From Caldimonas manganoxidans ATCC BAA-369 (GTDB lineage Bacteria > Pseudomonadota > Gammaproteobacteria > Burkholderiales > Burkholderiaceae_C): a stretch of 64,000 bases of DNA. Below are positions 1 to 8,458 of the stretch, one piece after another (position 1 is the first letter of the stretch; every line of letters begins with the position of its first letter). The position numbers were made by a program, and so were the translations under genes. Below the pieces are notes generated by a model that had not been told where the DNA came from, ran no database searches, and saw only the letters and a list, made by a program, of their open reading frames with translations. Location of the stretch: positions 1 through 64,000 of the forward strand of contig NZ_KB905943.1 of NCBI RefSeq assembly GCF_000381125.1, read 5' to 3'.

Positions 1-166
1 CTTGCACGCGGTATTCGTAGGGCTCGTTGAGCGCCTCCCAGCCCACGAAGCTCTCCAGCAGCATCCCGCCCAGGCGCGGCCCTCGCACGCGGTGCAGCCG
101 GCCCGCCTCGGCGCACCAGCCCATCCAGCCCGCCGCCAGCGCCGCCATCTCCTTCGGCTCGGACAT
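1..166 (-). CDS. VgrG-type T6SS spike protein, N-terminal fragment (cut by window edge)
   Basis: Only the first 55 residues are inside the window; the gene runs off the left edge. The start ATG at 166 has a strong GGAGGAG ribosome site about five bases upstream. The visible protein contains RLHRVRGP, a LLESFVGWEALNEP segment and EYRV, which matches the opening beta strands of VgrG/gp27-like proteins, where a conserved L-x-x-F-x-G-x-E-A-L-x-x-P-Y/F segment precedes the first barrel. VgrG trimers form the tip of the type VI secretion tube and carry effectors. A TssQ-like lipoprotein and a Ser/Thr kinase a few kilobases upstream on the same strand support a T6SS setting. The family call rests on a short stretch, so a related phage-like baseplate protein is possible. 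Confidence 0.7.
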   Translation of the reverse strand, partial: MSEPKEMAALAAGWMGWCAEAGRLHRVRGPRLGGMLLESFVGWEALNEPYEYRVQ

Positions 167-347
167 GCAACTCCTCCCTGTCTCGTCCTCGGCCTTGTGG
201 CCCTTGACCCTCTTGTCCTTGGGCCTTCCAAAACGGCCGCCGGATGCTAGCAAGCCCCACCCCTGCAAAACCAGCAGGTTTTGGAAACAGGGTGTGACAG
301 GCGCGCGCCCAACCGCGCGAGGCCACGCCGCTGACGACTGGCGCATG

Positions 348-363
348 CCCCCTGAATGGGGGG
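348..363 (-). terminator. G/C hairpin directly after the tolA stop codon
   Basis: Read on the minus strand, the tolA stop is followed at once by CCCCCC, a short loop and GGGGG. This could end or slow transcription after tolA, but no T-run follows, so it is not a canonical intrinsic terminator. The same kind of C5-6/G5-6 hairpin occurs at 3349-3361 and 49134-49151. The rest of 167-347 shows no gene; it should hold the vgrG promoter. Confidence 0.3.
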
Positions 364-1248
364 TCAGTCTTTGGGTCGGAAGGTGATGAGGATGGGGGAG
401 GGCACGCGGCCGTTGTCGTCGCGTGGCAGGGTTTGGGTGCGTTCGATGGCGCGCAGCACGGCTTGGTCCCATTCGGGGTGCCCGCTGGACTGAACCAGCC
501 GGGCGCCGAGGATGGTGCCGTCGGGGGCGGCGCGCACTTCGACTTCGGCCGCCGGGTTGGTCGTCAGCGTGTCCACGAAGATGATGTTGGGCTTGATGCG
601 AGCACGTAGCCGTCCGGCGTAGCCGGCGGAAGGAGTCCCGGCCGCGCTGCCTTGGGCGGCACCAGTGGCCTGTGTGCCGCTGCCGGCCTGACTGATGATG
701 CGCTGCATTTGCGCTTCTCGCAGCTCGGCCAGCCGTTTTTCTTCGGCTTGACGCCGCTTTTCGGCTTCGGCTTTGCGTTGTTGCTCAAGTCTTTGCTTTT
801 CGGCTTGTTCGCGTTGGAGTCGTTCGGCTTCTTCCCGTTTTTTGCGTTCGGCCTCGCGCCGTTGGGCTTCCTCGCGCTTTTTGCGCTCGGCGGCTTCTTG
901 CAGCTCACGCTGGCGCTGCTGCTCGGCCTGCTTGCGTTGTTTCTCGATGGCCAGCTCGGCTTGGCGCGGTGGTGCCGGTGGCGGTGGCGCCGGGGCCGGC
1001 TGGGGCGCGGGTGCCGGGGGGGCCGGGGGCGCAGGGGCAGGGGTCGGCGCTGGCGGTGGCGCGGCGGCCTGGGGTAGCGCGGCCCACAGTTCGGCTTCCA
1101 CGGCTTCGGGTGCGCTGGACTTCCAGTTGACGCCCAGCGCCAAGGCCCCTATGAGCGCCGCGTGCATGCCCAGTGCGATGGCCAGGCCGCGGCCGCGGGC
1201 ATCGGGCGAGGGGGGGAGCAGGTCGTCGCGTTCGCTGGGCAGCGTCAT
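364..1248 (-). CDS. tolA: TolA, cell-envelope integrity protein
   Basis: TolA links the inner-membrane TolQR motor to Pal/TolB at the outer membrane and supports envelope constriction during division. The 294 residues have the TolA layout: a short cytoplasmic tail, one membrane anchor at about 21-40, a Pro/Ala-rich linker at about 60-92, a long Lys/Glu/Arg/Gln-rich coiled coil at about 95-180, and a compact C-terminal domain from about 208 with the TonB/TolA-like SSGHPEWDQAVLRAI segment. It is the last gene of ybgC-tolQ-tolR-tolA, 23 bases after tolR. In many proteobacteria tolB and pal follow; here a vgrG follows instead, so tolB-pal must lie elsewhere. The domain order makes TolA much more likely than TonB. 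Confidence 0.93.
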   Translation of the reverse strand: MTLPSERDDLLPPSPDARGRGLAIALGMHAALIGALALGVNWKSSAPEAVEAELWAALPQAAAPPPAPTPAPAPPAPPAPAPQPAPAPPPPAPPRQAELAIEKQRKQAEQQRQRELQEAAERKKREEAQRREAERKKREEAERLQREQAEKQRLEQQRKAEAEKRRQAEEKRLAELREAQMQRIISQAGSGTQATGAAQGSAAGTPSAGYAGRLRARIKPNIIFVDTLTTNPAAEVEVRAAPDGTILGARLVQSSGHPEWDQAVLRAIERTQTLPRDDNGRVPSPILITFRPKD

Positions 1249-1271
1249 GAATGGAAGGCTCAGGTGGTACT

Positions 1272-1700
1272 TCAGCTGCCTTGCTGGCGCACGAGCAGGC
1301 CCACGCGCTCGAATCCGCCAGCACGCAGTCGGGACATCACGTTGACGACCGCTTCGTAGCGTACGTTGCGATCGGCCGAGATCACGATGGGGACGTTGTC
1401 GAGGCCTTGGACGGCAGCGTGCACGTCTCGTTCGAGTTGGGACAAGGTGGTGCGACCGCGTTCTTTGCCGTCCACGCGCAGCCGCAGTTTCTCGTCGGTG
1501 CCGACCACGACTTCGACGACGCGTTGTGGTGCCGCGGCTGCGCGGCCCACGCTGGGCAGATCCACCACGGCCGTGGTGATCAGCGGGGCGCTGACCATGA
1601 AGATGATCAGCAGCACCAACATCACGTCGATGAAGGGCACCATGTTCATCTCGCTGATGGTGCGGCGACGAGTGCCGGAGCGGGAGACAACGGCTGGCAT
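1272..1700 (-). CDS. tolR: TolR, proton-channel subunit of the Tol-Pal system
   Basis: This 142-residue ExbD/TolR family protein partners TolQ to turn the proton gradient into movement of TolA. It has a basic cytoplasmic start, a single membrane helix at about 20-41 (VPFIDVMLVLLIIFMV) with the essential proton-carrying aspartate at about position 25, and a periplasmic domain ending in the usual R-x-x-G-F/V-x-x-V-G-L-L segment. It lies 13 bases after tolQ and 23 before tolA, consistent with one transcript. ExbD is the only realistic alternative, and the ybgC-tolQ-tolA context rules it out in practice. Confidence 0.95.
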   Translation of the reverse strand: MPAVVSRSGTRRRTISEMNMVPFIDVMLVLLIIFMVSAPLITTAVVDLPSVGRAAAAPQRVVEVVVGTDEKLRLRVDGKERGRTTLSQLERDVHAAVQGLDNVPIVISADRNVRYEAVVNVMSRLRAGGFERVGLLVRQQGS

Positions 1701-1713
1701 GGGGGCCTCCTGC

Positions 1714-2430
1714 TCAGTGCGCCGGCGTGCCTGCGGCAGGCTGCCCTGCCGCGCTGTGGCTGAGGTTGCGCTGCAAGATGTTGGAGAACTCCTCGATGAA
1801 GGTCTCCATGCGGATGGCCACTTGGTCGATCTGGCGTGCGAAGCGGTTGTAGGCCATCACCGCGGGGATCGCCGCGAACAGGCCGATGGCCGTGGCCACC
1901 AGGGCTTCGGCGATACCGGGGGCCACCGTGGCCAGCGTGACTTGTTGCAAGTTGGCCAGGCCGGTGAAGGCGTGCATGATGCCCCACACCGTGCCAAACA
2001 GGCCGATGTATGGCGCCACCGAGCCGACCGTGGCCAGAAAGGACAAGTGGTGTTCGATGGCGTCCATCTCGCGCTGAAAGCTCGCCCGCATGGCGCGCCG
2101 GGCGCCGTCGAGCAGGGCGCCGGCATCGGCCACGCGGCGCTCGCGCAGTTTCAGGAATTCGCGCATGCCTGAGGCGAAGATGCGCTCCATCGGCCCGCCT
2201 TGTCGGGGGTTGTCGCTGGCCAGGTTGTACAGATCGTGGAGGTTGCGCCCCGACCAGAATTCGCGCTCGAATTCGTCATTGAGGCTGCGTACGCGACTGA
2301 GGCCGAAGAACTTCCCGAAGATCACGGTCCAACTGGCCAGAGAGAGGAACATGAGCAGCAGCATCACCAGCTGCACGATGAGACTGGCTTGCGCGATGAG
2401 CTGGATGATCGACAGATCCTGATGGGTCAT
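1714..2430 (-). CDS. tolQ: TolQ, proton-channel subunit of the Tol-Pal system
   Basis: TolQ belongs to the MotA/TolQ/ExbB family and forms the inner-membrane proton channel with TolR. The 238 residues show one membrane helix near the start (about 13-38), a cytoplasmic loop with the FASGMREFLKLR region, and two further helices in the conserved core (VGSVAPYIGLFGTVWGIM and PGIAEALVATAIGLFAAIPAV). The start ATG at 2430 overlaps the ybgC stop as ATGA, pointing to translational coupling. An in-frame upstream start would run into ybgC and gives an unrelated N-terminus, so I reject it. Confidence 0.96.
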   Translation of the reverse strand: MTHQDLSIIQLIAQASLIVQLVMLLLMFLSLASWTVIFGKFFGLSRVRSLNDEFEREFWSGRNLHDLYNLASDNPRQGGPMERIFASGMREFLKLRERRVADAGALLDGARRAMRASFQREMDAIEHHLSFLATVGSVAPYIGLFGTVWGIMHAFTGLANLQQVTLATVAPGIAEALVATAIGLFAAIPAVMAYNRFARQIDQVAIRMETFIEEFSNILQRNLSHSAAGQPAAGTPAH

Positions 2431-2849
2431 GCAAGTTCCTGAAGCAGTTCTTTGGGGATGCGGTGCGGGCGTAGGGTCTGCGCATCGACACACCCGATTC
2501 TGATCTCGCCTTCGGCCAGCACGGTGCCATCTCGTAACGCTTGCTGCTGGATGACCATGGAGGCGGCTTTGGCCGCGGTCACGGCCACGGTCACTTCAAG
2601 CAGGTCGTCCAAACGGGCGGGTTGAAGATAGCGCACGGACGTGTGACTGACCACGAACATCACGCCTTGTTCCCGTCGCAGTTGTTCCTGCGAATACCCT
2701 TTCGCACGCAGCCATTCGGTGCGAGCGCGCTCGAAGAACTTGAGGTAATTGGCGTAGAAGACCACGCCGCCGGCGTCGGTGTCTTCCCAGTACACGCGCA
2801 CCGGGTGGCGATGGACGATGCAGACGGGGGTGGGGATGGACGCTGACAT
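2427..2849 (-). CDS. ybgC: YbgC, Tol-Pal-associated acyl-CoA thioesterase
   Basis: This hot-dog fold thioesterase is the usual first gene of the tol-pal operon and hydrolyses short or long acyl-CoA/ACP thioesters. The hallmark is the block VYWEDTDAGGVVFYANYLKF, with the catalytic aspartate in the D-T-D-A-G-G segment, followed by FFERARTEWLR. The C-terminus overlaps the tolQ start by four bases. I chose the ATG at 2849 (140 residues) because the hot-dog domain begins soon after it; an in-frame start at 2888 would add 13 residues of unclear value. Neither start has a strong ribosome site. Confidence 0.92.
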   Translation of the reverse strand: MSASIPTPVCIVHRHPVRVYWEDTDAGGVVFYANYLKFFERARTEWLRAKGYSQEQLRREQGVMFVVSHTSVRYLQPARLDDLLEVTVAVTAAKAASMVIQQQALRDGTVLAEGEIRIGCVDAQTLRPHRIPKELLQELA

Positions 2850-2914
2850 GGGCCACGGAGGCGGCCCGGCGATGAGCCGGGTCGGCAAAAGCCCACATTA
2901 TCGCCGTGCAGGGC

Positions 2915-3313
2915 TCAGGGAGACTGGCGGCTCTTGAGGAAGACGGGCCCCCAGAGGGGATGGCCGGCTTCGGATTTGGTCAGATCGAAGTCCGGGTCGG
3001 CGGCCCGCGCGGCGCGGAAGGCGGCTTCACATTGAGCCTGCCGCTGGCTGGTGCAATAGATGAAGGCCAGGTACTTGTGCGCGGCGGCTTGGTCTTTGGG
3101 AGCAGCCAAGCCGGCCTGCAGAGCCTGTTTGAGCCGGCGCTCGGCCTCGGCATATTGGGCGTCGTCGTAGGCCTTCAAGCCGGCCAGCAGGGCCCCCTCG
3201 GCGGGCCGGGCGGCCAGCTCGGTGACACCAACCACCGTGGGGGCGGCTGGCCACTGGGCGCAACCGGCCAGGGCGGCCAAGGCCAGTATCGAGCTCGTCA
3301 GCGCTTTGATCAT
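2915..3313 (-). CDS. tssQ: TssQ-like T6SS-associated lipoprotein
   Basis: This 132-residue protein starts with a lipoprotein signal ending in a lipobox (ALAALAGC), so it should be anchored in an outer or inner membrane leaflet. The mature part is a small tetratricopeptide-like helical domain: GLKAYDDAQYAEAERRLKQA, then AHKYLAFIYCTSQRQAQCEAAFRAA and the closing AGHPLWGPVF. From memory of the family, this matches TssQ lipoproteins found in T6SS clusters of Burkholderiales. It follows the kinase gene on the same strand, with an 82-base gap holding two inverted repeats. The start at 3313 is chosen because it opens the signal peptide; GGGGAA lies a few bases upstream. The precise role of TssQ in the secretion machine is not known to me. 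Confidence 0.75.
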   Translation of the reverse strand: MIKALTSSILALAALAGCAQWPAAPTVVGVTELAARPAEGALLAGLKAYDDAQYAEAERRLKQALQAGLAAPKDQAAAHKYLAFIYCTSQRQAQCEAAFRAARAADPDFDLTKSEAGHPLWGPVFLKSRQSP

Positions 3314-3361
3314 GTCAGTTCCCCACGGCCGCCCGAAAGAACTGACCACCCCCTCGGGGGG
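3314..3361 (-). promoter_or_regulatory. Inverted repeats covering the tssQ ribosome site
   Basis: The 8-base arms GTCAGTTC (3314-3321) and GAACTGAC (3339-3346) are perfect inverted repeats. One arm ends directly at the tssQ start codon and the GGGGAA ribosome site lies inside the hairpin. Next to it is a second hairpin, CCCCCTCGGGGGG (3349-3361). In mRNA the first hairpin could hide the translation start. Confidence 0.45.
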
Positions 3362-3395
3362 AAGCGAGCGAAGCGAGTCAGGGGGGCGTTTCATC

Positions 3396-5090
3396 TTAGG
3401 GGTCAGGAGCGGATTCGAACTTGTGCCGCAACACCACAGGTTGGTCGGGCTTGACGGTCACCGTCACCCGGTGCGGCGGAAATGCATCGTTGCGAATGGT
3501 GATGGTGTGTCGCCCTTCGGTCAAGCTCAAGCGGGTCAGTGGCGGGGCGATGCCGGCTGGAGCCCCGTTGACTTCGACCTGCCCCCAGGGGCTGATGGCC
3601 AGCACCACTTCGCCGGTGGCCAAGGGGGCTGTGGGCGCGGCGGCGGGCGTGGCGTTGGGGCGGCTCCCGCGCACCGAGGGGGACGTCGAGGCGCTGGCAC
3701 GCTCGCGGGCGGGGGTCGGACGGGCCGGGGCGGTGGCCGGTGCCGCAGGCGTCTGGGTGGCGGGCGCCGCTTCTGCTTCCGCGCGGGCGGCCGTGTCGGC
3801 GCCAGGGGCAGAGGCCGAGGGTTCGTTCACGTCGGGCAGCGCGGCATTGGTGAGCGCGTCGGGCCGTGCAGCGGGCACAGCCACCAGGGCCGGTGCGGCT
3901 GCAGGCGCCGCGTTGTGCGGCTCTTCGGTCCATGAGGCCAGTCCCAGCCACAGGGCGCCGCCGGCCAGCACACCGGCCGATACGGCCAGTGCCAGCGCGC
4001 GCCAGCGCGGGCCACGATGCGGGCTGGACGGCGTCTCGTCATGCTCGTCGGCATCGACCTGCTCTTGCAGCCAGTGCCGCAGTTCGCGTGACAGGGCCCG
4101 TGCCGAGCGATAGCGTTGCTCGGGGTCTTTGGCCATGGCCCGCGCGACGATCTGGGACAGCGCTGGCGGCACGCTGGGGTTGACTTCGTGTGCCGCCGGA
4201 GGTTGGTGATGCAACACCGCTTCGGCGATTTCGGACAGGGTGGCCCCTTGGAAAGGACGAGCGCCCGTCAGCAGTTCGTACAGCACCACCCCGAGCGAGT
4301 ACACATCACAGCGCCGGTCCACCGGGGCATGGCGTACTTGCTCGGGGGCCATGTAGTACGGCGAGCCAGCGGTGAAGTCGTCTTCGGGGCCGCCATCCTG
4401 CTGGCTGGCCACGCGGGCGATGCCGAAGTCCAGCACCTTCGGCTGGGTGCGGCCGGTCATGAAGATGTTGGCCGGCTTCACATCGCGGTGGATGATGCCT
4501 TTGGCATGGGCGTAGGCCAGGGCATCGGCGGCACGGCGCACGATCAGCGCGGCTTCGACCGGCCGCGGCCGCCAGCCTTCCTTGAGGAGCTGGCGCAGGT
4601 CCTTGCCTTTGAGCAGCTCCATGGCAATGTATGCGCCTTGCGGGCTGGTGCCGGCATCGAAGACGGTGACGATGTGCGGATGGTTGAGGCTGGCCACCGC
4701 GCGGGCTTCGTTCAGGAACAGACGATGGAAACGCTCACGGGCTTCGGCCGACAGTTCCAAGCTCAGGGTTTTGATGGCCACCAGGCGCGACAGCAGCGGG
4801 TCCTGCGCGGCATAGACGGTGCCAAGCCCGCCTTCACCCAGACGGTACTTCAGGGCATAGCGCCCGATGTGTCCGATCGTGGGCAGTTCGTCGGGGGGGA
4901 CGGAGGCCGGGTCCACGCGCGTGGAGCCGCAGCTGCCGGCGCGCTCGCCTTGCTCGCCGAACAAGGAGCCGTGTGCGGAGTCGAGCTGCTGGGTGGAGTC
5001 GAAGGCCGGCGACGCGTCACGCCCATCGCTCGGGCGACGCGAGCGGGCCTGATGCGGGCTCAGTGCGAAGATGGTCTTCTGGAAATCCAC
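3396..5090 (-). CDS. Membrane-anchored Ser/Thr protein kinase with C-terminal PEGA domain
   Basis: A Hanks-type kinase of 564 residues. The catalytic domain spans about 76-345: glycine loop LGEGGLGTVYA (about 84-94), ATP lysine in VAIKTL (K107), catalytic loop HRDVKPANIF (201-210), metal-binding DFG (221-223), and SPYYMAPEQV. All key residues are present, so it should be active. A single membrane helix follows at about 365-385, then an Ala/Pro-rich linker and a PEGA-type beta domain at about 490-560 (GQVEVNGAPAGIAP, then the L-x-L-x-x-G-R-H-T-I-T-I pattern). The gene sits 82 bases before the TssQ gene. Kinases of this type control T6SS assembly in other bacteria (the PpkA/Fha pathway), which is the likely role here by context only. 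Confidence 0.85.
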   Translation of the reverse strand: MDFQKTIFALSPHQARSRRPSDGRDASPAFDSTQQLDSAHGSLFGEQGERAGSCGSTRVDPASVPPDELPTIGHIGRYALKYRLGEGGLGTVYAAQDPLLSRLVAIKTLSLELSAEARERFHRLFLNEARAVASLNHPHIVTVFDAGTSPQGAYIAMELLKGKDLRQLLKEGWRPRPVEAALIVRRAADALAYAHAKGIIHRDVKPANIFMTGRTQPKVLDFGIARVASQQDGGPEDDFTAGSPYYMAPEQVRHAPVDRRCDVYSLGVVLYELLTGARPFQGATLSEIAEAVLHHQPPAAHEVNPSVPPALSQIVARAMAKDPEQRYRSARALSRELRHWLQEQVDADEHDETPSSPHRGPRWRALALAVSAGVLAGGALWLGLASWTEEPHNAAPAAAPALVAVPAARPDALTNAALPDVNEPSASAPGADTAARAEAEAAPATQTPAAPATAPARPTPARERASASTSPSVRGSRPNATPAAAPTAPLATGEVVLAISPWGQVEVNGAPAGIAPPLTRLSLTEGRHTITIRNDAFPPHRVTVTVKPDQPVVLRHKFESAPDP

Positions 5091-5210
5091 GTGTGCAGCT
5101 TAGACCAAGCGCTTGGCACCCTGTGGGCGCGCAGTGTGAGAAATGTCCGCCAAAAGTGCTTCTGCGGGTAAGGAGTGTGTCCCAGGCTAACAGTGATGGG
5201 ACGCATGCGT

Positions 5211-6377
5211 TCACAAGCAGCGTTGCAGTCGGGCCACGGCTTCTTCGAGCTGGGCCCTGGCCGTGGCGTAAGACAGGCGCAGATAGCGCGCCGTGTCGGC
5301 ATGGCCAAAGTCCCGCCCCGGGGTGATGGCCAGATGGGCGCGGCGCATCAGCTCGAAGCTGAAGTCCCAGCTGTCAGGCGCATGGGCCGAGCAGTCGGCC
5401 CAGGCATAAAAGGCGCCGTCGGGCATCACCGGCACGGTCAGCCCCAAACGGTTCAGCGCCGGCACGAGAAAGTCACGCCGAGCACGGAACTCGGCACGGC
5501 GGCGTTCATACTCGGCCAGACTGTCGGGCTCGAAACAGGCCAGTGCCGCATGCTGGGCCACGGTGGACGGGCAGATGTAGAGGTTTTGCGCCAGCTTCTC
5601 GACCACGGCCACCATGGGCTCGGGCACCACCATCCAGCCCAGGCGCCAGCCGGTCATGCTGAAGTACTTGGAGAAGCTGTTGATCGTGACCACGTCGTCC
5701 CCGTGGGCCAGCGCGCTCACGCCGAAGGCCTCGTCATAGCTCAAGCCGAGGTAGATTTCGTCCACGATCGTCACGCCGCCACGACGGCGCACTGCAGCGA
5801 CGATGCGACGCATCTCGTCGGGGGCGATCGAGGTCCCCGTGGGATTGGACGGCGAGGCCAACAGCACCCCACGTGTGCGCTCGTTCCAGGCCGCCTCGAC
5901 GGCCTCAGCGCTGAGTTGGTAGCGCTGCTGGGGCCCGCTGGGCAGCATCACCGCGCGCCCCTCTGCGGCCGAGACGAAATGTCGGTTGCAGGGGTAGCTC
6001 GGGTCGGGCATCAGGATCTCGTCGCCGGGCTCGACCAGCGCCAAGCAGGCCAGCTGCAAGGCGCCGGAGGCTCCGGCCGTCAGCACGATGCGTCGCGCCG
6101 GCACGGTCAGACCGAAGCGCTGTGCATACCAGTGGCTGATGCGTTCGCGCAAGGGCATCAGGCCCAGGGCATCGGTGTACTGGGTGCGGCCATCGCGCAG
6201 GCAACGCTCGGCCGCCTCGCGCACCAAGGGCGGGGCGGTGAAGTCGGGCTCGCCGATGTTGAGGTAGATCATCGGCTGGTGCCGGCAGGCCGGGCTGCGC
6301 GCCAGCTCGGCGGCCGCTTTGGCGCACTCCATCACGTAAAACGGTGCGATGCGATCGGTGCGTGCGGCAAATCTCAT
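5211..6377 (-). CDS. PLP-dependent class I/II aminotransferase
   Basis: A fold-type I aminotransferase of 388 residues. The PLP lysine is in INSFSKYFSMTGWRLGW, the PLP-phosphate and ring contacts are in TAGASGALQLAC and SPSNPTGTS, and the aspartate contacting the pyridine nitrogen is in IVDEIYLGLSY. The C-terminal carboxylate-binding arginine region (ARYLRLSYA) is present. It resembles aspartate/alanine/methionine-type aminotransferases, but the substrate cannot be read from sequence. It lies 12 bases after nusB and is probably the last gene of the ribBA-ribH-nusB transcript, an arrangement common in Burkholderiales. A 120-base gap separates it from the kinase gene. Confidence 0.88.
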   Translation of the reverse strand: MRFAARTDRIAPFYVMECAKAAAELARSPACRHQPMIYLNIGEPDFTAPPLVREAAERCLRDGRTQYTDALGLMPLRERISHWYAQRFGLTVPARRIVLTAGASGALQLACLALVEPGDEILMPDPSYPCNRHFVSAAEGRAVMLPSGPQQRYQLSAEAVEAAWNERTRGVLLASPSNPTGTSIAPDEMRRIVAAVRRRGGVTIVDEIYLGLSYDEAFGVSALAHGDDVVTINSFSKYFSMTGWRLGWMVVPEPMVAVVEKLAQNLYICPSTVAQHAALACFEPDSLAEYERRRAEFRARRDFLVPALNRLGLTVPVMPDGAFYAWADCSAHAPDSWDFSFELMRRAHLAITPGRDFGHADTARYLRLSYATARAQLEEAVARLQRCL

Positions 6378-6389
6378 GCGTGGCAGACC

Positions 6390-6866
6390 TCAGCCGCGCG
6401 AGGCCCGAGCGGCTTGCACTTCGGCGGGGCGCAGCTCGGCTGCAGCCTTGTCGAGCACGCCATTGACATATTTGTGTCCGTCGGTGCCCCCATAGCTCTT
6501 GGCCAGTTCGACCGCTTCGTTGATGACCACCTTGTAGGGGATGTCCACGCAGTGGCGCAGCTCGTAGCAGCCGATCAGCAACACGGCGTGTTCCACTGGT
6601 GACAGCTCGCTGGTCTTGCGGTCCACATGGCGAGCCAGCACGGCGTCCAGGCTGGCAGCCTCCTGGATGCAGCCATGCAGCAAGGCATCGAAATGGGCCG
6701 TGTCGCACTTGGCAAAGCCATCCTGCTCGCGCGCATGCGCGTCGATCAGGCCGACATCGCTGCCCGACAGCAGCCATTCATACAGGCCCTGAAGGGCGAA
6801 CTCGCGCGATCGGCGACGTGCCGATTTGGCCGGGGCGCGTCGGGGCTTGGCAGAGCTTGCGGTCAC
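6390..6866 (-). CDS. nusB: Transcription antitermination factor NusB
   Basis: NusB (158 residues) binds boxA RNA together with S10 (NusE) and is needed for processive rRNA transcription. An extra basic N-terminal tail ([16 protein letters not shown]) leads into the helical core with [29 protein letters not shown] and the strongly conserved [18 protein letters not shown], then KYVNGVLDK. The start overlaps the ribH stop by four bases (ATGA), so the two are translationally coupled. The ribH-nusB order is widespread in bacteria. Confidence 0.97.
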   Translation of the reverse strand: MTASSAKPRRAPAKSARRRSREFALQGLYEWLLSGSDVGLIDAHAREQDGFAKCDTAHFDALLHGCIQEAASLDAVLARHVDRKTSELSPVEHAVLLIGCYELRHCVDIPYKVVINEAVELAKSYGGTDGHKYVNGVLDKAAAELRPAEVQAARASRG

Positions 6867-7327
6867 GAGAGATCTTCCAGCAAATTGGCCATCTCGACGG
6901 CCACGCGGGCGGCGTCACGCCCCTTTTCTTCGGCGCGTGCCCAGGCCTGGGCCTCGTTGTCCACGGTGAGAATGGCATTGGCCACGGGCAGTTGATAGTC
7001 CAGGGAGACGCGCGTCACACCCGCGCCGCTTTCGTTGGCCACCAATTCGAAATGGTAGGTTTCGCCCCGGATGATGCAACCCAGAGCGATCAGGGCGTCA
7101 AAGCGTTCGCTGTCGGCCAGGGCTTGCAGCGCCACGGGCACTTCCAGGGCGCCGGGCACGGTCACGTGCTCGATGTGTTTGTCGGCCACACCCAAAGCGG
7201 CCAGCTCGGCACGGCAGGCTTGCGCCAGGGCGTTGGTGATGGCCTCATTGAAACGCGCCTGCACGATGCCGATGCGCAGATCCTTGCCGTCCAGACGCGC
7301 TGCGCGACCCTTGTCAGCACCTTGCAT
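6863..7327 (-). CDS. ribH: 6,7-dimethyl-8-ribityllumazine synthase (RibH)
   Basis: RibH condenses 5-amino-6-ribitylamino-uracil with 3,4-dihydroxy-2-butanone 4-phosphate, the penultimate step of riboflavin synthesis, usually as a 60-mer or decamer. The 154 residues include the substrate motifs RFN near the start, the VPGALEVP loop, and [19 protein letters not shown] with the catalytic histidine. It follows ribBA after 27 bases and overlaps nusB. The butanone phosphate comes from the ribBA product directly upstream. Confidence 0.97.
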   Translation of the reverse strand: MQGADKGRAARLDGKDLRIGIVQARFNEAITNALAQACRAELAALGVADKHIEHVTVPGALEVPVALQALADSERFDALIALGCIIRGETYHFELVANESGAGVTRVSLDYQLPVANAILTVDNEAQAWARAEEKGRDAARVAVEMANLLEDLS

Positions 7328-7354
7328 GCGTGTGCCTTTCTCGTTCGAGATCGT

Positions 7355-8458
7355 TCACTGTTCCGGGCCGATGAAGGCCGTCACTTCCAAGCCATAGCCC
7401 ACCATGCTGGGCATGCGCCGCGGGCTGCCCAGCAGCTTCATCTTGGTCACTTGCAAGTCGCGCAGGATTTGTGCGCCCACGCCATAGGTGCGCAAGTCCA
7501 TCTGCGCAGGCGGTCGCGGCGCCAGGGCGGGCTCGCTGGGCAGCAGGCGGCGCAACAGATCTTCCGGGCCGTCGCTGCTGCAATTGAGCAACACGGCCAC
7601 CGCGCGTTCTTCCTGCTGCAGTCGTGCCAAGGCGCGGCCCAAGGGCCAGGAATGCGTGCATTCGCTGGTGTCGAGCAGGTCCAGCACCGACAGCGGTTCG
7701 TGCACACGCACCACCACCTCTTCGTGCGGCAGCCAGCGCCCCTTCACCAAGGCCAGATGCACGCCTCCGGAGCGATCGCGGTAGATGGTGCAGTCGAACG
7801 GGCCGTGTGGGGTGTTCAGCGCACGTTGTCCAAGCCGCTCGATCAAGGATTCATTGCGGCTGCGGTACTCGATCAAATCGGCGATGGTCCCGATCTTCAG
7901 ACCATGCGTCTGCGCGAAAACCTCGAGGTCGGGCAGCCGGGCCATGCTGCCGTCGTCGTTCATGATCTCGCAGATCACCGCAGCCGGGGTGAGGCCGGCC
8001 ATGCCGGCCAGATCACAGCCGGCTTCGGTGTGACCCGCACGCATGAGCACCCCGCCGTCTTGGGCCTGCAAGGGAAAGATGTGCCCGGGTTGCACCAGGT
8101 CGGAGGGTTTGGCGTCGCGGGCCACGGCCACCTGAATGGTGCGGGCCCGGTCGGCCGCCGAGATGCCCGTGGTCACGCCCGTGGCCGCTTCGATCGAGAC
8201 GGTGAACGCGGTGCCATGCTTGGTGCCGTTGCGCGCAGCCATGGGCGGCAATTGCAAGCGCTCGCAACGCTCGCGCGTGAGCGTCAAGCAGATCAAACCC
8301 CGCCCGTACTTGGCCATGAAATTGATGGCCTCGGGGGTCACATGGTCGGCCGCCAGCACCAGGTCGCCTTCGTTTTCGCGGTCTTCCTCATCGACGAGGA
8401 TGACCATGCGGCCGGCGGCCAGCTCGGCGATGAGCTCGGGAATCGGAGAAATGGGCAT
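7355..8458 (-). CDS. ribBA: 3,4-dihydroxy-2-butanone 4-phosphate synthase with degenerate GTP cyclohydrolase II domain (RibBA/RibBX-like)
   Basis: The first ~205 residues are a complete DHBP synthase: the acidic catalytic loop [10 protein letters not shown] (23-32), the [10 protein letters not shown] stretch, [14 protein letters not shown], and the [16 protein letters not shown] segment. It makes 3,4-dihydroxy-2-butanone 4-phosphate from ribulose 5-phosphate. The C-terminal ~160 residues align with GTP cyclohydrolase II ([11 protein letters not shown], then [14 protein letters not shown] near the end) but lack the three-cysteine zinc site (C-x10-C-x-C with a CDCG core) that the enzyme needs; [14 protein letters not shown] stands in its place. 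By analogy with RibBX proteins, the cyclohydrolase activity is probably lost. A separate RibA should then exist elsewhere. No FMN riboswitch is visible upstream. Confidence 0.9.
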   Translation of the reverse strand: MPISPIPELIAELAAGRMVILVDEEDRENEGDLVLAADHVTPEAINFMAKYGRGLICLTLTRERCERLQLPPMAARNGTKHGTAFTVSIEAATGVTTGISAADRARTIQVAVARDAKPSDLVQPGHIFPLQAQDGGVLMRAGHTEAGCDLAGMAGLTPAAVICEIMNDDGSMARLPDLEVFAQTHGLKIGTIADLIEYRSRNESLIERLGQRALNTPHGPFDCTIYRDRSGGVHLALVKGRWLPHEEVVVRVHEPLSVLDLLDTSECTHSWPLGRALARLQQEERAVAVLLNCSSDGPEDLLRRLLPSEPALAPRPPAQMDLRTYGVGAQILRDLQVTKMKLLGSPRRMPSMVGYGLEVTAFIGPEQ

